Source: an uncultured Collinsella sp.
GTDB taxonomy: Bacteria > Actinomycetota > Coriobacteriia > Coriobacteriales > Coriobacteriaceae
Direction of reading: 5' to 3'
DNA length: 11,093 bases
Assembly: GCA_900549355.1 (NCBI GenBank)
Contig: UROA01000064.1
Coordinates: 1 to 11,093 of the forward strand
The stretch's first letter is position 1. The number at the start of each line of letters is the position of its first letter. A program made the translations under genes and the position numbers. The notes beneath the pieces were generated by a model that was not told where the DNA came from, ran no database searches, and was given only the letters and a program-made list of their open reading frames with translations. Shown here one piece after another: positions 5,751 to 11,093 of the stretch.

Positions 5751-6584
5751 ATGGCAACCGCAACCAAGGACGTGTCCCTGAACAAGAAGGTCAGCCAGTT
5801 CTTCTGGCGCTCCTGGGCCATCCAGGCCTCTTGGAACTACGAGCGTCAGATGAACATGGGCTTCCTCTACGGTATGGTTCCCACGCTCGATCGCCTCTAT
5901 CCGGATGAGTCCGACCCCAAGCAGCTCGCTGCTAAGAAAGAGGCTTACCACCGTCACATGGCGTTCTACAACTGCACCCCGCAGACGAGCGCTTTCATCC
6001 TAGGCCTCACCGCCTCCATGGAGGAGGAGTACGCCAAGGATCCCGAGAACTTCGATCCCGATTCGATCAACGCGGTCAAGACCTCCCTCATGGGTCCGCT
6101 TTCCGGCATCGGTGACTCCTTCTTCCAGGGCACCATCCGCGTTATCGCCTTTGGCCTGGGCGTTCAGCTGGCTCAGCAGGGCTCCATCATGGGCCCGATC
6201 CTGGCCATGCTCATCTCCATCGTCCCCTCTGTGCTGATCACCTGGTTCGCAGCCAAGATGGGCTATCAGGGCGGCCACGAGTACCTGAGCAAGCTTCAGG
6301 GCGGCGACCTCATGGAGAAGCTCATGTATGTCTGCGGCATCGTGGGTCTTATGTCCGTGGGTGGCATGATTGCTACGCTGATCGGCGCCACCACCCCGCT
6401 GCAGTTCGCTGAGGGCACCGTCGTTATCCAGGACATCCTGGACGGCATGATGCCCCAGATGATCTCCCTTGGCCTCACCGGCCTTATGTACTGGCTCATC
6501 AAGAAGAACGTCAACACCGGTTGGCTTCTCGTGATCGCCATTGTGGGCGGCATCGCCCTCTCCGCGGCCGGCATCCTGGCCTAG
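5751..6584 (+). CDS. PTS mannose-family EIID (membrane subunit)
   Basis: 277 residues from the ATG at 5751, which follows AAGGAGG (5736-5742) overlapping the IIC stop codon; an in-frame extension back to 5634 would run inside the IIC gene and is not supported. PTS_EIID family features: FFWRSWAIQASWNYERQMN near the N terminus, LYGMVPTLDRLYP, FYNCTPQTSAFILGL, then GPLSGIGDSFFQGTIRVI, and hydrophobic helices at the end (TGWLLVIAIVGGIALSAAGIL). Partner of IIC in the permease. The next gene begins 199 nt on, after two inverted repeats, so IID may close the primary transcript in part of the population. Confidence 0.95.
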   Translation: MATATKDVSLNKKVSQFFWRSWAIQASWNYERQMNMGFLYGMVPTLDRLYPDESDPKQLAAKKEAYHRHMAFYNCTPQTSAFILGLTASMEEEYAKDPENFDPDSINAVKTSLMGPLSGIGDSFFQGTIRVIAFGLGVQLAQQGSIMGPILAMLISIVPSVLITWFAAKMGYQGGHEYLSKLQGGDLMEKLMYVCGIVGLMSVGGMIATLIGATTPLQFAEGTVVIQDILDGMMPQMISLGLTGLMYWLIKKNVNTGWLLVIAIVGGIALSAAGILA

Positions 6585-6618
6585 TCGCGACCAAGCGCTT
6601 AACCGCTTTCCCCCGGGG

Positions 6619-6649
6619 GCCTGCCTGGCATCCCATACCCCAGGCAGGC
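6619..6649. terminator. GC-rich hairpin after IID, possible partial terminator
   Basis: GCCTGCCTGG (6619-6628) and CCAGGCAGGC (6640-6649) form a perfect 10-bp stem with an 11-nt loop. It is followed by TTCCATCCC rather than a clean T-run, so it may be a weak terminator, a processing or stabilising stem that sets the ratio between the PTS and the following deglycase. Confidence 0.5.
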
Positions 6650-6662
6650 TTCCATCCCTAAA

Positions 6663-6693
6663 ATGCGACAATGGGATAGTTCCTTTGTCGCAT
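6663..6693. repeat. 31-nt near-perfect palindrome
   Basis: ATGCGACAA (6663-6671) and TTGTCGCAT (6685-6693) pair perfectly; inside, GGGA (6673-6676) pairs with TTCC (6680-6683, one G-T pair) around a TAG loop. It looks like a dispersed palindromic repeat of the REP type. I recall similar TGCGACAA...TTGTCGCA palindromes in Coriobacteriia genomes, but cannot verify this here. Confidence 0.5.
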
Positions 6694-6783
6694 CCTTAAC
6701 GGGCCGGCGACTCGGTCCAAACCACGGTAACCCTGCGAGCGCCCGGCAATGTGGCGCCGCAAAAATCGAAAGGAATGTGTCAG

Positions 6784-7767
6784 ATGTACGAGATCGACCT
6801 TAACCTCCCTAAGCAGATCGTCGCTGACGTCCTGTCCAACCACGAGATCCACAGCGTCGCTTTTGTCGGCTGCGGTGCCTCCATGTCCGACCTTTACCCC
6901 GCCAAGTACTTCCTGGCTAACAACACGGACAAGCTGAACGTTCAGATCTTCACCGCTAACGAGTTCAACTACGACACGCCTTCCTGGGTCAACGAGCACA
7001 CCTTCGTGATCACCTGCTCCCTCGGTGGCTCCACGCCCGAGACCGTCGAGGCCAACAAGACCGCCAAGAAGCACAACTGCCCGGTCGTCTCCCTCACCAA
7101 CAAGGCTGGCTCCGCCCTGACCGTCGACGCTGACTACGTCATCGTTCACGGCTTCCACGCCAACTTCGCTGCCAAGTGCGAGAAGCCCGGCTACGCCATC
7201 GCTCTTGCTGTCGAGATCCTTCAGCAGACCGAGGGCTATGACCACTACGAGGACATGATCACCGGCCTCACCAACGTCTTCGAGCTCTGTGAGAACGCCG
7301 CTCAGCACTGCAAGAAGCTCGCCAAGAAGTTCGCCGAGGACTTCAAGGACGACAAGATGATTTACTTCATGGCTTCCGGTGCCTCCGAGAAGATGGCTTA
7401 CTCTCACGCCGCCTTCCTGTTCACCGAGATGCAGTGGATCGACGCCGCTGCCTACAACACCGGTGAGTACTTCCACGGCCCGTTCGAGGTTTCCACCGAG
7501 GGTAAGCCCTACGTCTTCTTCATGTCCGATGGCGCTACCCGTCCGATGGACGCCCGCGCCCTCACCTTCCTTGAGCGCATGGGCGCCAAGGTCGCTCTGA
7601 TCGACTCCAAGGACTACGGCCTGGCTGACGCCGTGCCCGCGAGCGTCGTCACCTACTTCAACCCGCTGCTGCACCTCGCCGTTATGCGCGAGTACGGCAA
7701 CCAGATCGCCGAGGCCCGTCAGCACCCGCTGACCATGCGTCGCTACATGTGGAAGCTTTCCTACTAA
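6784..7767 (+). CDS. frlB: SIS-domain deglycase, FrlB (fructosamine-6-phosphate deglycase)-like (paralogue 2)
   Basis: 327 residues from ATG 6784, which lies 9 nt after AAAGGA (6769-6774); ATG 6775 is too close to it and GTG 6751 lies before it. Two SIS domains: GCGASMS (29-35) and SLGGSTPET (79-87) in the first, and GEYFHGPFE (227-235) in the second, with presumed catalytic Glu228, then a long C-terminal part ending HPLTMRRYMWKLSY. As I recall, B. subtilis FrlB (YurP) has nearly the same ending and the same GEYFHGPFE and GNTPET motifs, so this is the more orthodox of the two paralogues. It would cleave an Amadori or Heyns 6-phosphate made by the PTS into glucose 6-phosphate and an amino acid. 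Last gene of the PTS operon, closed by the terminator at 7802-7834. Relation to Salmonella gfrABCDEF (Man-PTS plus two SIS deglycases) is close in gene content. Confidence 0.85.
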   Translation: MYEIDLNLPKQIVADVLSNHEIHSVAFVGCGASMSDLYPAKYFLANNTDKLNVQIFTANEFNYDTPSWVNEHTFVITCSLGGSTPETVEANKTAKKHNCPVVSLTNKAGSALTVDADYVIVHGFHANFAAKCEKPGYAIALAVEILQQTEGYDHYEDMITGLTNVFELCENAAQHCKKLAKKFAEDFKDDKMIYFMASGASEKMAYSHAAFLFTEMQWIDAAAYNTGEYFHGPFEVSTEGKPYVFFMSDGATRPMDARALTFLERMGAKVALIDSKDYGLADAVPASVVTYFNPLLHLAVMREYGNQIAEARQHPLTMRRYMWKLSY

Positions 7768-7801
7768 TCACAAGTAAGTAGACCTTACGGGTTGATTGAG
7801 A

Positions 7802-7834
7802 GGGGATGGGGTTTGCGCCCCATCCCCCTTTTTT
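7802..7834 (+). terminator. Strong intrinsic terminator of the PTS-deglycase operon
   Basis: GGGGATGGGG (7802-7811) and CCCCATCCCC (7818-7827) form a perfect 10-bp stem with loop TTTGCG, followed by C and six T. It ends the transcript coming from the second deglycase. Confidence 0.93.
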
Positions 7835-7869
7835 GCTCTGGGGAGGGTGCGTCTGTCGCGCCGTAAAAC

Positions 7870-7920
7870 CCCAGATAAAACCCACCAAAATAAACCTGAC
7901 CCTTTTTGGCAGGTGGGAGG
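7870..7920 (+). repeat. Dispersed about 48-nt repeat, copy 2, supplying an RBS
   Basis: Starts CCCAGATAAAACCCACC, then AAAATAAACCTGACCC, a T5 run and GGCAGGTGGGAGG. Copy 3 at 10006-10053 matches over nearly the whole length with small changes; the core also occurs reversed at 377-400. CCCACC (7881-7886) can pair with GGTGGG (7912-7917), and CCAAAA (7885-7890) with TTTTGG (7904-7909). The right end overlaps the GGGAGGAG of the HAD gene, so the fold could hide that ribosome binding site. Confidence 0.6.
7916..7920 (+). promoter_or_regulatory. Ribosome binding site fixing the HAD gene start
   Basis: GGAGG at 7916-7920 lies 8 nt before ATG 7929 and only 2 nt before ATG 7923, so 7929 is preferred. 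The site is the right edge of the dispersed repeat. Confidence 0.65.
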
Positions 7921-7928
7921 AGATGCGT

Positions 7929-8558
7929 ATGATCAAAGCAGTGCTGTTTGACATGGACGGCGTGCTGGTCGATACCGAGTGGTTCTACAACCGTCGCCGC
8001 GTGGCGTTTATGGAGGAGAAGGGCTTTCACTTTGACGAGATCCCCGATCTTTCGGGGTCTAACGAGCCGGCCATTTGGGAGGCGCTGGTGCCCGACGATG
8101 TTGAGCTGCGCGAGCGCCTGCGCGTGGAGTATAAGCAGGTCTACAGCCCGGACCACCCCGTTCCGTATGCCGAGCTGCTCAACGAGCAGACGGAGCCGGT
8201 GATGCGTGAGCTGCACGAGCGCGGCGTGAAGTGTGCCATCGCGAGCTCGTCCTATCGCGAGCTTATTGACGAGCTGGTGGAGATTGCCGGCATTGCCGAT
8301 GTGCTGGACTACACCATCAGCGGTCACGAGTGCAGTGCGTTTAAGCCCGACCCCGAGATCTACCTGCGCGCCATGGAGGCGCTGGGGGTGGAGCCTGCCG
8401 AGTGCCTGGTTATCGAGGATTCGCCTTTAGGCATCGAGGCCGGCAAACGCTCCGGCGCCCGCGTCCTGGCGCTGCGTCCGCACGAGGGCGTCAACCTCGA
8501 TCAATCGCAAGCCGATGCCGTTATCGATAATCTGACCGATATTTTGGCCGCTTTGTAG
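7929..8558 (+). CDS. HAD-superfamily hydrolase, beta-phosphoglucomutase-like
   Basis: 209 residues from ATG 7929. The reading frame stays open upstream through the repeat and terminator region, but those residues are not like protein. HAD motifs are complete: motif I FDMDGVLVDTE with Asp8 (nucleophile) and Asp10, a helical cap from about 16 to 85, motif II IASSS (Ser106), motif III Lys139 in FKPDPEIY, and motif IV IEDSPLGIEAG with Glu163/Asp164. The sequence type (DMDGVLVDTE, FKPDPE, EDSPLGIEA) is that of the beta-phosphoglucomutase and sugar-phosphate phosphatase subfamily IA. The substrate cannot be read from sequence. It has its own transcription unit after the operon terminator, so a link with the deglycase pathway, for example removal of accumulating sugar phosphates, is only positional. 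Confidence 0.88.
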   Translation: MIKAVLFDMDGVLVDTEWFYNRRRVAFMEEKGFHFDEIPDLSGSNEPAIWEALVPDDVELRERLRVEYKQVYSPDHPVPYAELLNEQTEPVMRELHERGVKCAIASSSYRELIDELVEIAGIADVLDYTISGHECSAFKPDPEIYLRAMEALGVEPAECLVIEDSPLGIEAGKRSGARVLALRPHEGVNLDQSQADAVIDNLTDILAAL

Positions 8559-8655
8559 TGTCAATCCGCCGCGAGAAGCACTGGTTCAAACGTTTTTTGC
8601 GGTGGACTGGCTCGATTTGGTTTCGATTTTGATCCGTTTGGCTTCGATTCGGGCT

Positions 8656-8774
8656 AAGTGAGTAGACTTTTTGGCGCAGGCCGAGCACAATGCATATCTT
8701 CCTTTGTAAAACCGCAGGTCACAGGGGTGGCGGTTTTGGGTGTGCTCGGCAGATCGTAAAAAGTCTACTCACTT
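8656..8774. repeat. 119-bp nested palindrome (MITE-like or structured element)
   Basis: Outer arms AAGTGAGTAGACTTTTT (8656-8672) and its perfect complement (8758-8774), 17 bp. Next pair CCGAGCACA (8681-8689) with TGTGCTCGG (8741-8749), 9 bp. Inner pair AAAACCGC (8708-8715) with GCGGTTTT (8730-8737), 8 bp, loop 14 nt. All three stems are perfect and nested. Long terminal repeats on a short non-coding unit suggest a miniature transposable element; no target duplication is evident at its edges (GGGCT / GGAAT). It fills most of the 355-bp gap between the HAD and YitT genes; the start of the gap (8559-8655) has only a weak hairpin (TCCGCCGC, 8565-8572, with GCGGTGGA, 8599-8606) and two TTTGGnTTCGATT repeats. 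Confidence 0.7.
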
Positions 8775-8859
8775 GGAATTTTGCCCTTTGGTCGTGGGGG
8801 TTGCTGGTCCCGCTTTGGTTGTCGAGAGAGGGTGAATTGAAGCGCCCCCGCACGCTCCA

Positions 8860-8868
8860 TGCTACAAT
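8860..8868 (+). promoter_or_regulatory. Candidate extended -10 promoter of the YitT gene
   Basis: TGCTACAAT has the TGn extension and a TACAAT hexamer (8863-8868), 45 bp before the start codon. TTGAAG at 8837-8842 could be a -35 but is 20 bp away; an extended -10 may not need it. Confidence 0.5.
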
Positions 8869-8913
8869 CGCGGACATACCCCACAACTACATCTGCCTTC
8901 GAAAGGAGCCTGC

Positions 8914-9921
8914 GTGGCGAACGCCATCGATCAGCTCACGGACCGAGTGCTCGTACTCGGCCGCCTCACCATCGTCCGCCGCGCCATTACTGCCGTGGCG
9001 GTCACGATTTCCGCCGTTCTCCAGACATTCCTGATCCAGGCGTTCATTCAGCCCGCCGACCTGCTTCCGAGCGGCCTCACCGGCGTTGCGGTCCTGCTCG
9101 ATCGCGTTACCTCGCTGGGCGGCGTTCACATCGACATTTCGCTCGGTATGCTCGCGCTCAACATCCCCGTGGCGCTCCTATGCTGGAGCGGCATTAGCAA
9201 GCGCTTCGTCATCTTCTCGATGATGCAGGTCGTGCTCTCGTCGCTGTTCCTCAACGTCTTTCACTTCGCTCCATTTTTGGGCGACAAGATCATGCTAATC
9301 ATTTTTGGCGGCGTGGTCTCGGGTCTGGGCGCTGCCATCGCACTTAAATCCGGCGCATCCACCGGCGGCACCGACTTTATCGCGCTGTGGGTCTCCAACC
9401 ACACGGGCAAGACCATCTGGGGCGTCATCTTTGGTTTCAACTGCTTTATCCTGGCGATCTTTGGCTCTATGTTTGGCTGGGACAAGGCGGCGTATTCCAT
9501 CGTGTTCCAGTTTATTTCGACCAAGACCATCGACAGTTTCTATCGTCGCTACGATCGCGTGACGCTGCAGATCACGACGCGTAAGGCAGACGAGGTCATG
9601 ACTGCCTACGTAAACCATTTTCAGCACGGCATTAGCTGCGCCGAGGTCATCGGCGGATACAGCCGCGAAAAGATGTACCTGCTGAACACCGTTGTCTCGA
9701 CCTACGAGAGTCAGGACATTATCAAGCTGGTGTGCGACGTTGATCCCGGCGCCGTGATCAACGTGTTCCACACGCTCAACTTTGTGGGCGGCTGGTGGGG
9801 TGGTCATGTCGACGAGCCCATGCCCACGGCCGTTCCCGATCCCGACAAGCCCGCACGCATGGCCAGCAGGCAGGCGCGCCTCAGCGAACAGGACAGCCTG
9901 CAGCAGGACGACGGCAAGTAA
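8914..9921 (+). CDS. YitT-family integral membrane protein (YitT_membrane plus DUF2179)
   Basis: 335 residues, GTG start 5 nt after AAAGGAG (8902-8908). The N-terminal two thirds hold about five to six hydrophobic helices with YitT-family motifs: QAFIQPADLLPSGLTGVAVLL, ISLGMLALNIPVALLCW, and SGASTGGTDFIALWVSNHTG. The soluble C-terminal domain, about 210-290, is DUF2179-like: RVTLQITTRKADEVMTAYVN, HGISCAEVIGGYSREKMYLLNTVVSTYE, and VCDVDPGAVINVFHTLNFVGGW. A charged tail of about 40 residues (PDPDKPARMASRQAR...) extends past the usual end. The family is found in many Firmicutes and Actinobacteria; its transported substrate is not established to my knowledge. It stands alone between a palindrome and a terminator, with no sign that it belongs to the PTS pathway. 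Confidence 0.9.
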   Translation: MANAIDQLTDRVLVLGRLTIVRRAITAVAVTISAVLQTFLIQAFIQPADLLPSGLTGVAVLLDRVTSLGGVHIDISLGMLALNIPVALLCWSGISKRFVIFSMMQVVLSSLFLNVFHFAPFLGDKIMLIIFGGVVSGLGAAIALKSGASTGGTDFIALWVSNHTGKTIWGVIFGFNCFILAIFGSMFGWDKAAYSIVFQFISTKTIDSFYRRYDRVTLQITTRKADEVMTAYVNHFQHGISCAEVIGGYSREKMYLLNTVVSTYESQDIIKLVCDVDPGAVINVFHTLNFVGGWWGGHVDEPMPTAVPDPDKPARMASRQARLSEQDSLQQDDGK

Positions 9922-9971
9922 GGTTTTTGGCATTTTGCCGGCACGGCGCAATCCTGTCCGCTCGAGCCCCC

Positions 9972-10001
9972 CGAAGCCTCGCTGCTTTCGGGAGGCCTTC
10001 G
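9972..10001 (+). terminator. Intrinsic terminator-like hairpin after YitT
   Basis: CGAAGCCTC (9972-9980) pairs with GAGG (9992-9995) and CTTCG (9997-10001) across a 11-nt loop, with one bulged C; TTTG follows. Position 50 nt after the stop fits a terminator, though the T-run is short. Confidence 0.6.
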
Positions 10002-10005
10002 TTTG

Positions 10006-10053
10006 CCCAGATAAACCTACCAAAATGAAGCTGTCGCTTTTTGGTAGGGAGGG
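10006..10053 (+). repeat. Dispersed about 48-nt repeat, copy 3
   Basis: Starts CCCAGATAAACCTACC and ends GGTAGGGAGGG, aligned with 7870-7920. CCTACCAAAA (10016-10025) and TTTTGGTAGG (10039-10048) form a perfect 10-bp stem, with AGC/GCT pairing inside. In copy 2 the arms are CCCACC/GGTGGG, so the stem sequence changes but pairing is kept. It lies about 90 nt before the second GntR gene and does not supply its RBS. Confidence 0.6.
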
Positions 10054-10090
10054 TGTATCGTTTTATCAATATGAGGTAACATGAAACTAG

Positions 10091-10103
10091 ACGTTATATA
10101 CGT
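10091..10103. promoter_or_regulatory. Candidate autoregulatory operator of the second GntR
   Basis: ACGTTATATACGT is a near-palindrome with ACGT at both ends. The AGACGTTATA portion (10089-10098) is identical to 3945-3954 upstream of the PTS operon, and the half-site TATAACG repeats upstream of the EamA gene. It is 38 bp before the regulator's start codon. Confidence 0.5.
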
Positions 10104-10140
10104 ATTAGTTATTTCGATATTTCGATAAGAGTGATCAGAT

Positions 10141-10860
10141 ATGCCCGCGCCCAAAAATGCACCGCTTTACCAGCAGATTTACGACGAAATCAAGGATGCG
10201 ATCGAGAAAGGTGTTTATGCACCCAAGGAGCGTATTCCGTCCGAGCTTGAACTAGCCGAGCAGTACGAGGTGAGCCGTATTACGGTGCGCCGCGCTGTCG
10301 AGGAGCTGTGCTCCGATGGTTACCTGGTTAAGCAGCAGGGCCGCGGCACCTTTGTCTCCACGCCGCACATCAATCGCCAGTTTCACGCCTCGACGCTGCA
10401 GACGTTTACCGCGCTGTGTGCCGGCAACGGCATGAAGGCCGGTGCGCACGTGATCGATCGCCAGATCGTTCCGGCACGTCAAAACGAGATGGAGTTCTTT
10501 GGCCTGCAGAAGGACGCGCTGCTGCTGCATATTAAGCGCGTGCGTACAGCCGACGGCGAGCCCATCTTTGAGGAGAACATCTTTGTGCCGTTTGACGCCT
10601 ACCGTGAGCTGTTGACGGCCGATCTTGAGGACAAGTCGATTTTTGCCGAGGTCGAGCGTGTTGGCGGAACGCCGATTGTTTCGGTTGGCTACCGCACGGT
10701 CGAGGCCGTTCGTGCCAATACCGAGCAGGCGGCCGAGCTGGGCATTGCTCCGCACGATCCGCTGCTCAACCTGCGTGCCGGCTTTACCGGTCCCAACGAT
10801 GAGCCGGTCTTGCTCGGCAAACAGTACTACGTGGGTAGCCGTTACGTCATGGTGATGTAG
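10141..10860 (+). CDS. GntR-family (HutC subfamily) transcriptional regulator with UTRA domain
   Basis: 239 residues. Residues about 10-75 form the winged helix-turn-helix: LYQQIYDEIKDAIEKGVY, RIPSELELAEQYEVSRITVRRAVEELCSDGYL and the wing QQGRGTFVS. Residues about 90-235 are a UTRA domain with LLLHIKRVRTADGEPIFEENIFVP, SIFAEVE, and a final EPVLLGKQYYVGSRYVMV. The start ATG has only a weak ribosome binding site (AAGAG). It is not closely alike to the first GntR beyond the family pattern, and its likely operator motif (ACGTTATA) is also found before the PTS operon and the EamA gene, so it is the better candidate for controlling uptake. The signal may be the phosphorylated substrate or product; this is inference. 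Confidence 0.9.
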   Translation: MPAPKNAPLYQQIYDEIKDAIEKGVYAPKERIPSELELAEQYEVSRITVRRAVEELCSDGYLVKQQGRGTFVSTPHINRQFHASTLQTFTALCAGNGMKAGAHVIDRQIVPARQNEMEFFGLQKDALLLHIKRVRTADGEPIFEENIFVPFDAYRELLTADLEDKSIFAEVERVGGTPIVSVGYRTVEAVRANTEQAAELGIAPHDPLLNLRAGFTGPNDEPVLLGKQYYVGSRYVMVM

Positions 10861-10865
10861 CTCTA

Positions 10866-11050
10866 GTTGCGCGGTTTTCCAAACCGCGCAACGGCTCGAC
10901 GCTGCGCCTTTGGTTCCGCCGTTCTAACGAACGGCGGACCGGTCGACGCTGCAAACGCCCCTAAGCGGCAATCTGACGTTCAATCGTCGGTTGCGTACCA
11001 AAGTACGCCTCCCTCCTCTTTCACGTCACCTTGCTCGCTTGGGGGCGTTT
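10866..11050 (+). repeat. Composite hairpin element, copy B (with extra hairpin module)
   Basis: Begins 5 nt after the GntR stop. Hairpin 1: GTTGCGCGGTTT (10866-10877) with AAACCGCGCAAC (10881-10892), perfect 12 bp. Linker CGGCTCGACGCTGC as in copy A. Extra module: GGT-CCGCCGTTC (10912-10924, T bulge) with GAACGGCGG-ACC (10929-10940), then a second CGACGCTGC. Long stem: AAACGCCCCTAAGCG (10953-10967) with CGCTTGGGGGCGTTT (11036-11050), one G-T pair, continued by GCAA/TTGC. Inside are TGACG (10974-10978) with CGTCA (11024-11028) and GCGTAC (10993-10998) with GTACGC (11003-11008). It ends in TTTTCGCT as copy A does. The remaining bases to the window end show nothing recognisable. Confidence 0.75.
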
Positions 11051-11093
11051 TCGCTCATATGACCCAATCCGCTGTCAATGGCCACAATGGCCC

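Noticed and set aside
7772..7788. AAGTAAGTAGACC resembling the end of the 119-bp palindrome (AAGTGAGTAGACT)
   Set aside because: Only about 12 bases are alike, it forms its own small GTAAG/CTTAC hairpin, and no matching second end is found nearby; probably chance or a very old remnant.
7806..7928. N-terminal extension of the HAD protein by about 40 codons
   Set aside because: It would begin in the terminator stem and pass through the dispersed repeat; HAD proteins of this type begin just before the DxDG motif, as from 7929.
8565..8606. Hairpin TCCGCCGC / GCGGTGGA after the HAD gene as its terminator
   Set aside because: The T-run lies inside the loop and not after the stem, so it does not fit an intrinsic terminator in either direction.
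8690..9034. Open frame of 114 codons covering the nested palindrome and the start of the YitT gene
   Set aside because: It spans the palindrome and overlaps the well-supported YitT start in another frame; no family features.
10866..11093. CRISPR-like array suggested by repeated CGACGCTGC and similar units
   Set aside because: The repeated unit is only 9-14 nt, spacing is irregular, the intervening parts are hairpins rather than unique spacers, and no cas gene is nearby.

Overview
The window looks like chromosome of a GC-rich gut actinobacterium of the class Coriobacteriia, most likely Collinsella or a close relative. This rests on the high-GC third codon positions, the C-ending codon preference in the highly expressed-looking PTS genes, the mannose-family PTS next to fructoselysine-type deglycases, and a dense set of dispersed palindromic repeats between genes. 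The genus is an inference; no ribosomal or other marker gene is present.

Layout: 1-341 is the 3' end of an ISL3-family transposase, cut by the window edge. 400-1122 (minus) is a GntR/UTRA regulator, divergent from a SIS-domain deglycase (1328-2320) across a region with repeated TGTATG-type operator-like sites. 2320-2605 is repeat-rich non-coding DNA. 2718-3800 is an EamA-family (DMT) transporter. 3983-7767 is the core operon: fused PTS IIAB, IIC, IID and a second SIS deglycase, ending in a strong intrinsic terminator (7802-7834). Then come a HAD-family phosphatase/phosphomutase (7929-8558), a 119-bp nested palindrome (8656-8774), a YitT-family membrane protein (8914-9921), a second GntR/UTRA regulator (10141-10860), and a second copy of the composite hairpin repeat (10866-11050).

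How it fits together: the PTS would import and phosphorylate a glycated amine (fructoselysine, glucoselysine or a similar Amadori/Heyns compound), and the two FrlB/GfrE/GfrF-like SIS proteins would split the 6-phosphate into glucose 6-phosphate and the free amine or amino acid. No kinase of the FrlD type is present, which agrees with phosphorylation by the PTS. The EamA transporter lies between the two halves and shares an ACGTTATA-type upstream motif with the PTS operon and the second GntR gene; it could move the released amino acid. The first GntR probably controls itself and the first deglycase through a different motif. The metabolic assignment is homology-based and the exact substrates are not visible in the sequence.

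The least explained content is the intergenic structure: two copies of a multi-hairpin element with conserved linkers and compensating stem changes, a 48-nt repeat that supplies a ribosome binding site, and the nested palindrome.
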